Source: an uncultured Desulfuromonadales bacterium (GTDB lineage: Bacteria > Desulfobacterota > Desulfuromonadia > Desulfuromonadales > Geopsychrobacteraceae). Taken from it: a DNA stretch of 64,000 nucleotides. The DNA lies in the NCBI GenBank assembly GCA_947259685.1, contig CAMYNC010000001.1:1-64000 (forward strand). The letters are read 5' to 3'. Positions 58,317 through 64,000 of the stretch are shown piece after piece (the first letter of the stretch is position 1; each line of letters starts with the position of its first letter). Made by a program: the position numbers and the translations under genes. Under the pieces are notes generated by a model, which saw only the letters and a list, made by a program, of their open reading frames with translations, searched no databases and was not told the origin of the DNA.

Positions 58317-59156
58317 ATGCAGGCAAAAATAAATGGCGTGAGGATCGGCTATGATGATTTTGGCCAGGGACCGGCGGTCCTGTTTATCCACGACTATCCA
58401 GTGAACCGTCAGATGTGGCAGGCACAGGTCACCCCTTTGGTCGAGGCTGGCTTTCGCGTGGTGCTCACCGACCTGCGCGGGTTTGGTGAAAGTCAGCTCA
58501 CCGAGGGGCCGGTTAGTCTCGCGACTTACAGCGCAGATATTATTGGTTTGCTCGATTACCTCGGAATCGGTCGTGCTGCGGCTTGCGGCCTCTCCCTGGG
58601 AGGCTATGTGCTGTTCGACCTGCTGGAACACTATCCGCAGCGGATTGTTGGTGCCTGCCTGGCTAGCAGTCGACCGGTGGCGGACGATGTCCATGAACGG
58701 GCTAAGCGGGCAGAGCTACTCGCTGCCCTGGAAAATGGACAATTGGAGGCTATTAAAAAGGAGTTTGGTAAGGTTTTGCTGCCAGGACAGGACGAAGATT
58801 ACCCTGAGAGCTTAAAAGAGGATGTTCTGCGCTGGTTGCAGGAGTTAAAAAGCGCACCGCTGGCTGCGGTTCTGCAAGCCATTGGACAGCGGAAAGACTA
58901 TACCTTTTTGCTCAGAAGTCTTAAGATTCCGATGCTGTTGGTTGGCGTCAAGCGTGATCCAGCGACCCATCAACGCCATACCGACATCATGGCCCAGCAT
59001 CTCCCTAACTGTTTTCGAGCAGTGAAAATGAATACTGGCCGCTTGGCCAATCTGGAAAATCCGCGGGAATTCAATCAGCATCTGCTGGAGTTTTTACAAC
59101 GATTGGCTCCACTGAAACAACCGGGTTTTGCAGAAATGCTGCGCTCAGTGGGTTAG
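58317..59156 (+). CDS. Alpha/beta hydrolase, catalytic His replaced
   Basis: The 279-residue protein has the alpha/beta hydrolase fold: VLFIHDYPVNRQMW (oxyanion region), TDLRGFGES, and the nucleophile elbow GLSLGG (S93). D214 in VKRDPATH fits the acid position. The usual histidine in a GH step is arginine here (TGRLANLENP, R242), so the triad is incomplete and the protein may be a non-catalytic relative or a lyase-like member. GGAGG lies before the ATG. It is followed by a strong terminator. Confidence 0.87.
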   Translation: MQAKINGVRIGYDDFGQGPAVLFIHDYPVNRQMWQAQVTPLVEAGFRVVLTDLRGFGESQLTEGPVSLATYSADIIGLLDYLGIGRAAACGLSLGGYVLFDLLEHYPQRIVGACLASSRPVADDVHERAKRAELLAALENGQLEAIKKEFGKVLLPGQDEDYPESLKEDVLRWLQELKSAPLAAVLQAIGQRKDYTFLLRSLKIPMLLVGVKRDPATHQRHTDIMAQHLPNCFRAVKMNTGRLANLENPREFNQHLLEFLQRLAPLKQPGFAEMLRSVG

Positions 59157-59183
59157 CCTCTCGGAATAAAACAGCAAAAAAAA

Positions 59184-59217
59184 ACGGGGAAGGACCAGAG
59201 GTCCTTCCCCGTTTTTT
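59184..59217 (+). terminator. Bidirectional terminator between the hydrolase and ftsK genes
   Basis: ACGGGGAAGGACC and GGTCCTTCCCCGT form a perfect 13 bp stem with a 3-base loop. A T run follows on the + strand and an A run precedes it, so it can serve both convergent genes. Confidence 0.92.
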
Positions 59218-59236
59218 CCGTGAGTGATTTTTCAGC

Positions 59237-61525
59237 CTATTCAATTTTACTGATCAGTACTTCGCGCGGCTTGCCACTGCCATCCGAAGGTCCGACAATC
59301 CCTTCCTGTTCCATCCGCTCGATCATCCGTGCCGCACGATTATAGCCGACCCGCAAGCGACGTTGTAGCATTGAAATTGAGGCCTGGCGGGTGTCGGAGA
59401 CGATCTTCATCGCCTCATCCCAGCGGTCGTCGTATTCTTCTTCTTCGCCCCCCTCGCTGCTGGTCGCAGGTGGCGCCTGGAGGATCGATTTGTCGTAGTC
59501 AGGGTCACCCTGCTTGGAGAGAAAGTCGACCACTCGTTGCACTTCCAGTTCCGATACGAAAGCGCCGTGGACCCGCTGCAGGTAGCCCACGCCTGGCGGC
59601 AGGAACAGCATATCGCCCATGCCGAGCAGCGTTTCAGCGCCCATCGAATCGAGAATGGTGCGGCTGTCGGTCCGCGAGAAAACCTTGAAAGAGATCCGCG
59701 TCGGGAAGTTGGCCTTGATCAAGCCGGTGATGACATCGACGCTCGGGCGCTGAGTCGCGAGGATCAGGTGAATCCCGGCGGCTCGCGCCATCTGCGCCAA
59801 CCGGGCGATCGATTCTTCAATCTCGCGACCGGCGACCATCATCAGGTCAGCCAGTTCATCGACGATGACGACGATGTACGGCAGGTGGCCGTGTTCCAGC
59901 TCATCTTCCGGCTCGATGAAGGGAGGAATTTCCATTTCGGCATCGAGGAAATCCTCGGCCGGTTCCGGTTCGGGCGGCAGGTTTTCGGCATCCTTGGCTT
60001 CTTTGACGAGCTTACGATTGTAGCCGTCGATGCCGCGTACGCCCTTATCGGCCATCAGCTGATAGCGCCGCTCCATCTCGCGCACCGCCCAGGCCAAGGC
60101 CAGTGAGGCTTTTTTCGGGTTGGTGACCACCGGTAGCAGCAGGTGCGGGATGCCTTCGTAGATCGATAGTTCGAGCATCTTCGGGTCGATCATGATCAGC
60201 CGCACATCCTCGGGGCTGGCGCGATAGAGCAGCGAGAGGATTATTGTGTTGATCGACACCGATTTACCGCTACCGGTCGAACCGGCCACCAGCAGGTGTG
60301 GCATCTTGGCCAGATCGGAGACCACCACATGGCCGAAGATATCCTTGCCGAGGGCCATCGGCAGCTTGCTGCCGGAACTTTGAAAGGCTTCGTCTTCAAT
60401 GATCTCTTTTAAGTAGACGATTTCCCGATCCTTGTTGGGGATCTCGATACCGACCACCCCGCGACCGGGGATCGGGGCGACGATCCGTATCGAAACCGCT
60501 TGCAGCGCCATCGCCAGATCATCCTGCAGGTTGGAAATTTTATTGACCTTAACGCCCGGTGCTGGAGCAAATTCATACATGGTGACCACCGGACCCGGCT
60601 TAACCTCGACCACATCCCCCTCGACATTAAAGTCGAGCAGCTTGTTCTCGAGCATTTGTGCGGCTTTGGTCAAACTTTCCTTGTCGATCGGCTTAGGCTC
60701 GCCGCCTTCATGGTCGAGCAAAGCCAGGCCAGGAATATGGTAGGTGCCGCTCGGCTCCAGAAAGGCGAAGGCGACCTGGTTCTCTTCATCGGTCTTTTTC
60801 TGCTTCTTCTTGCTGACCTTCGGTTCCGGCAGTTTCTTCGGCTCCGGCGGTAAAATGCTCGGCGCTTTGATCTCCAACACTTTTTTCTCTTTTTGGCGCA
60901 GTTCCGCACGGGCCTTGCGGGCTTCGCGGCGCAGTTCCAAGCGGCGGCCGATCCGATCAAGGAAACCGTCGATAAACAGCACCAGTGAGAAGCGGGTGGA
61001 AAGGATCAGCGCGACCAGAAAGAATACCGCCAGGATGATCGTTGCCCCGCCAATATTCAGATAGCTGGAGAGAACACGTACCAGCACCCGGCCGATAGCC
61101 CCGCCAGCTTCGTTGATCTGGCTGTTGAACAGCGGAACCTTGTCCCATTTAAGCGCCAGCAGGCCGCCGAGAGTGATCTGTAGCAGTAAAAAGGCGATCA
61201 GGCGGAGGAAGCGGAAATGCACCTCGCGGAATTTCAGCCAGCGCCAGGCCAGATGCAGACATCCCAGCGGCCAGAGCAGCGCCGTCAGGCCGAAAGCCTG
61301 GTAGAGCAGGTCGGAGAGGTGCGCGCCGAAGACCCCGATCAGATTATTGATCCGGGTCGGATGCAGGTTGTTGTTGAAGGAGGGGTCGTTGTTGCTGTAG
61401 CTACCGAGGCAGAGCAGCAGGAAGATCCCCAGGGCCAGCCAGACCAGGCCGAGGATCTCTTTGCGCATGCGGCTTTCCGTCGGTACTTCAGGAATCTCTT
61501 TGCTCATGGATGATCGTTTTCCCAT
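59237..61525 (-). CDS. ftsK: DNA translocase FtsK/SpoIIIE
   Basis: FtsK anchors at the septum and pumps chromosome ends during division. Four transmembrane helices fill the first ~180 residues, then a basic/acidic linker. The motor follows with Walker A VAGSTGSGKSVSINTI, LIMIDPKMLELSIYEGIPHLLLPVVT, and Walker B PYIVVIVDELADLMM. A C-terminal gamma winged helix (ISMLQRRLRVGYNRAARMIERME) reads KOPS-type sites. It is 762 residues. The start is uncertain: an ATG six codons further in (61507) is also possible. uppP lies 10 bp upstream. Confidence 0.95.
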   Translation of the reverse strand: MGKRSSMSKEIPEVPTESRMRKEILGLVWLALGIFLLLCLGSYSNNDPSFNNNLHPTRINNLIGVFGAHLSDLLYQAFGLTALLWPLGCLHLAWRWLKFREVHFRFLRLIAFLLLQITLGGLLALKWDKVPLFNSQINEAGGAIGRVLVRVLSSYLNIGGATIILAVFFLVALILSTRFSLVLFIDGFLDRIGRRLELRREARKARAELRQKEKKVLEIKAPSILPPEPKKLPEPKVSKKKQKKTDEENQVAFAFLEPSGTYHIPGLALLDHEGGEPKPIDKESLTKAAQMLENKLLDFNVEGDVVEVKPGPVVTMYEFAPAPGVKVNKISNLQDDLAMALQAVSIRIVAPIPGRGVVGIEIPNKDREIVYLKEIIEDEAFQSSGSKLPMALGKDIFGHVVVSDLAKMPHLLVAGSTGSGKSVSINTIILSLLYRASPEDVRLIMIDPKMLELSIYEGIPHLLLPVVTNPKKASLALAWAVREMERRYQLMADKGVRGIDGYNRKLVKEAKDAENLPPEPEPAEDFLDAEMEIPPFIEPEDELEHGHLPYIVVIVDELADLMMVAGREIEESIARLAQMARAAGIHLILATQRPSVDVITGLIKANFPTRISFKVFSRTDSRTILDSMGAETLLGMGDMLFLPPGVGYLQRVHGAFVSELEVQRVVDFLSKQGDPDYDKSILQAPPATSSEGGEEEEYDDRWDEAMKIVSDTRQASISMLQRRLRVGYNRAARMIERMEQEGIVGPSDGSGKPREVLISKIE

Positions 61526-61535
61526 TTGATTTCAC

Positions 61536-62333
61536 TCAGCCTAGCAAAGAATAACCGATAATGCCAGTGCCGACCAGCAGGCAGTAAACGGCAAATCCGA
61601 ACAGCCGCTTACGGCGCACCACGTTCATCAGGCAGCGGATGGCGAACAGGCCGCTGACAAAAGCGATCAGCGCGCCGAGACCGTAGGCGGGCAGTTCGCT
61701 ACTGCTGACCTGCTGGAGATCTTTTAACGACAGCAGCATCGCGCCGCCGACCGCCGGCAACGCCAGCAAAAACGAGAAGCGGGCTGCGGCTTCACCGTCG
61801 ATGCCACGCAGCAGCAGGCAGGCGATGGTCGAGCCACTACGGGAGATGCCGGGGATGATCGCCAGTCCTTGCACAGCGCCGACCAGCAGGGCATCATTGA
61901 CCTTCAGATCGGGTAATTGACGGCCATCCTTGCGGACCCGTTCGGCGACGATCAACAGCATCGCCGTGAGCAGCAGCATGCAACCGATGACCGGCAGGTT
62001 CTCGAACAGGCCTTCAAAAAAGTCTTTGAAGGAGAGGCCGATGACCGCCGTGGGGATCGAGCCGAGGACCAGCATCCAGAAGGTATGCCGGTCATCCAGG
62101 GCGTAGGAGTCCTTGCGGAAAAAGCAGCTCAGCAGTTTCCAGACATCCTCACGGAAGTAGATGATCACCGCCAAAGTGGTGGCGGCATGCAGCAGCACAT
62201 CGAATAACAGCCCCGGTTGTTCAAAACCGGGCAGAAAGTGCTGGGCGATGGCGAGATGGCCAGAAGATGAGACCGGTAAAAACTCGGTCAAACCCTGGAC
62301 CAGACCGAGGAGCGCGGCGTGAAAAATTTCCAT
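61536..62333 (-). CDS. uppP: Undecaprenyl-diphosphatase
   Basis: UppP (BacA) recycles the lipid carrier by dephosphorylating undecaprenyl diphosphate, needed for peptidoglycan and linked to bacitracin resistance. The 265-residue membrane protein has LVQGLTEFLPVSSSGHLAIAQH and the second signature LAIIPGISRSGSTIACLLLRG. Seven or eight hydrophobic helices are visible. It precedes ftsK and follows rnj in the same direction. Confidence 0.95.
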   Translation of the reverse strand: MEIFHAALLGLVQGLTEFLPVSSSGHLAIAQHFLPGFEQPGLLFDVLLHAATTLAVIIYFREDVWKLLSCFFRKDSYALDDRHTFWMLVLGSIPTAVIGLSFKDFFEGLFENLPVIGCMLLLTAMLLIVAERVRKDGRQLPDLKVNDALLVGAVQGLAIIPGISRSGSTIACLLLRGIDGEAAARFSFLLALPAVGGAMLLSLKDLQQVSSSELPAYGLGALIAFVSGLFAIRCLMNVVRRKRLFGFAVYCLLVGTGIIGYSLLG

Positions 62334-62403
62334 TACAATTCAGTTCTCTTGATTTCATCAGCTCGGGCTGAGGGGCGCCTCGCCGGCTATGGATCTAAAA
62401 AAG

Positions 62404-64000
62404 TTATAATTCTAAAATCACCGGCAGAATCAGCGGCCGGCGGGCAATTCTTTTGTTGAAGCAGCGCCGTAAAGCTTTACGCACCTCGACCCGTAATTCC
62501 TCCCAGTCGCTGAGAGCATCCAGGCTGTGTTCTTTGAGAAGGTCCCGCACCGCTTGTTTGGCATCTTCTAGCAGTGCTTCGCTCTCTTCTGCATCTTCCG
62601 GCACAAAACCTTTGGTAAAGATATCCGGCCCCTGGACGATTTCTCCGGTCGACTGGTTGATCGCCAGCATCAGGATCACCAGGCCGTGGTTGGCCAGATG
62701 ACGACGATCACGCAGTTCCATTTTGCCGACATCGCCGACCCCCTTACCGTCGACGAAAACCCGGCCGGTCTCAACCCGCTCTTCACGCAGCAGACCGTTG
62801 TCGGTGATCAGCAATGGCTGACCGTTTTCCAGCACCAGGGTGTTTTCCGCCGGCAGCCCCATCTCGATGGCCAGTTGGCGATGTTTGACCAGGTGCCGGT
62901 ATTCGCCATGCACCGGAACGAAATACTTCGGCCGCACCAGGTTGTGCACCAGTTTCAGCTCTTCGCGGCTGGCGTGACCGGAGACATGGATTTCGCTGGT
63001 TTTCTCATAGAAAACCTCAGCGCCACGGCGGTAGAGGTTGTTAATCAGATCAGAGATTGCCTTTTCGTTGCCGGGGATGAATTTCGACGAGAGAATCACC
63101 GAATCGCCTGGTTCCAGCGCGATCTGTTTGTGGTCACCAAGGGCGATGCGCATCAGCGCGCTCAAGGGTTCGCCCTGGCTGCCGGTGGTGATGATCAGCA
63201 CCTGCTCCGGAGGGAGTTGCCGCATGTCGCGCAGATCGATGAACTGCTCTTCCTCGATCCGTAGGTAGCCGAGCTTTCTGGCGATATCGATGTTGCTGAT
63301 CATGCTGCGGCCGTTGATCAACAGTTTGCGGCCCGATTTTGCGGCGGCATCCGCGATCTGCTGGATGCGATGAATATTTGAGGAGAAGGTGGCGACAATC
63401 ACCCGCTGCGGGCAGGTCGGGATGATCTCTTCCAAGGCCTTGCCGACGGTTTTTTCCGACAGGGTATAACCCTCATTTTCGACGTTGGTCGAATCGGCCA
63501 GCAGCAGCAATACGCCCTCTTCACCGAATTCGCCCAATCGGGCCAGGTCGGTATTCTGACCGTCGACCGGGGTCTGGTCGAGTTTGAAGTCCCCGGTATG
63601 CACCACCAGACCGGCCGGAGTCCGCACGGCCAGGCCGGCGCCGTCGACGATCGAGTGAGCGGCGCGGAACGGCTCCACTTCGAAAGGGAAAAGCTCAACC
63701 CGCTGGCGCGGCTGGACTTCAACCAACTGCACGCGCTGGTCAAGTTCAAATTCTTTCAGTTTGTTGTGCAGCAGCCCCAGGGTCAAGCCGGTGCCGTAGA
63801 TGTCCGGTTCGCCGAGTTGCTGCCAGAGAAAGGGGACGGCGCCGATATGGTCCTCATGGCCATGGGTCAAAAACAACCCGACAATGTCCGCTTCACGCCC
63901 CTGCAGAGCAGTGATATCGGGCAGGACCAGGTCGATGCCCATCATGTAAGCTTCGGGGAACATCAGCCCGCAGTCGATCAGCAGAATTTTCCCCGCGTAC
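62404..64000 (-). CDS. rnj: Ribonuclease J, N-terminus outside window
   Basis: This is a metallo-beta-lactamase/beta-CASP exo- and endoribonuclease of RNA decay. The frame stays open to the window edge; the bases past the first ATG (63961-63963) read YAGKILLIDCGL, which is RNase J sequence, so the real start lies outside. The metal motif LTHGHEDHIG, then VHTGDFKLDQTP, the beta-CASP LADSTNVENEG and FSSNIHRIQQ, and HVSGHASREELKLV are present. A ~100-residue C-terminal domain ends the protein. About 40 N-terminal residues are missing from view. uppP follows after 70 bp. Confidence 0.94.
   Translation of the reverse strand, partial: YAGKILLIDCGLMFPEAYMMGIDLVLPDITALQGREADIVGLFLTHGHEDHIGAVPFLWQQLGEPDIYGTGLTLGLLHNKLKEFELDQRVQLVEVQPRQRVELFPFEVEPFRAAHSIVDGAGLAVRTPAGLVVHTGDFKLDQTPVDGQNTDLARLGEFGEEGVLLLLADSTNVENEGYTLSEKTVGKALEEIIPTCPQRVIVATFSSNIHRIQQIADAAAKSGRKLLINGRSMISNIDIARKLGYLRIEEEQFIDLRDMRQLPPEQVLIITTGSQGEPLSALMRIALGDHKQIALEPGDSVILSSKFIPGNEKAISDLINNLYRRGAEVFYEKTSEIHVSGHASREELKLVHNLVRPKYFVPVHGEYRHLVKHRQLAIEMGLPAENTLVLENGQPLLITDNGLLREERVETGRVFVDGKGVGDVGKMELRDRRHLANHGLVILMLAINQSTGEIVQGPDIFTKGFVPEDAEESEALLEDAKQAVRDLLKEHSLDALSDWEELRVEVRKALRRCFNKRIARRPLILPVILEL

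Noticed and set aside
57909..58694. 261-codon - strand frame spanning the gap and the hydrolase gene
   Set aside because: It overlaps the alpha/beta hydrolase, which has clear motifs and a good ribosome-binding site, and shows no family resemblance.

Overview
The window is a 64 kb stretch of moderately GC-rich bacterial chromosome. No rRNA, tRNA, prophage or transposase gene was seen. Several features point to the Desulfuromonadales (Geobacter/Pelobacter/Desulfuromonas-like, formerly Deltaproteobacteria): an LL-diaminopimelate aminotransferase (dapL) lysine route, a hslVU-argBDFGH-lipoprotein-dap gene order, larB/larC, recA-pilT-recX-alaS linkage and many sensor proteins. This placement is an inference from gene content and gene order, not from a marker-gene tree.

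Layout. 1-5.5 kb: the end of a radical SAM protein, a GH13 glycosidase, small DUF937/DUF3597/DUF1232 proteins, a DUF21-CBS membrane protein and a DUF488 protein. 5.5-17.7 kb is the accessory part: a TIR-domain protein on the + strand, then on the - strand a complete type I Wadjet system (jetA-jetB-jetC-jetD) followed by a 104-residue unknown protein and a SWIM/SNF2 helicase. The Wadjet-SNF2 block is bracketed by a perfect 30 bp direct repeat (7436-7465 and 17686-17715). One copy of that repeat is ten in-frame codons of dapL.

17.6-30.1 kb is a long leftward biosynthetic run. It reads hslV-hslU-argB-argD-argF-(RDD protein)-argG-argH-lipoprotein-dapA-dapB-(entericidin-like lipoprotein)-dapL. dapB carries a frameshifting deletion that removes a conserved segment, and no lysA or dapF is present in the run. 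30.2-45.2 kb holds signalling and housekeeping genes: a REC-histidine kinase, alaS, recX, pilT, recA, thpR, a GAF-histidine kinase, cinA, pgpA, larC, larB, an HD hydrolase and a CheD-HDOD fusion.

45.6-64 kb contains darP, a periplasmic alpha-carbonic anhydrase, a lone flagellar rod-like protein, a RuvC-fold protein, a 166 bp MITE-like element and a ClC transporter. It continues with a tightly coupled AbiEi-like regulator plus ABC-class ATPase behind an inverted-repeat operator, then a frameshifted symporter-GAF-SpoIIE phosphatase sensor, a nu-class GST, a DUF454 protein, an alpha/beta hydrolase, ftsK, uppP and the bulk of ribonuclease J.

The points most worth following up are the repeat-bounded Wadjet/SNF2 block and what mobilised it, the lesion in dapB, the CheD-HDOD fusion that lacks the deamidase cysteine, the AbiEi-like/ATPase pair with its operator, and the TIR protein with an intact WCxxE motif.
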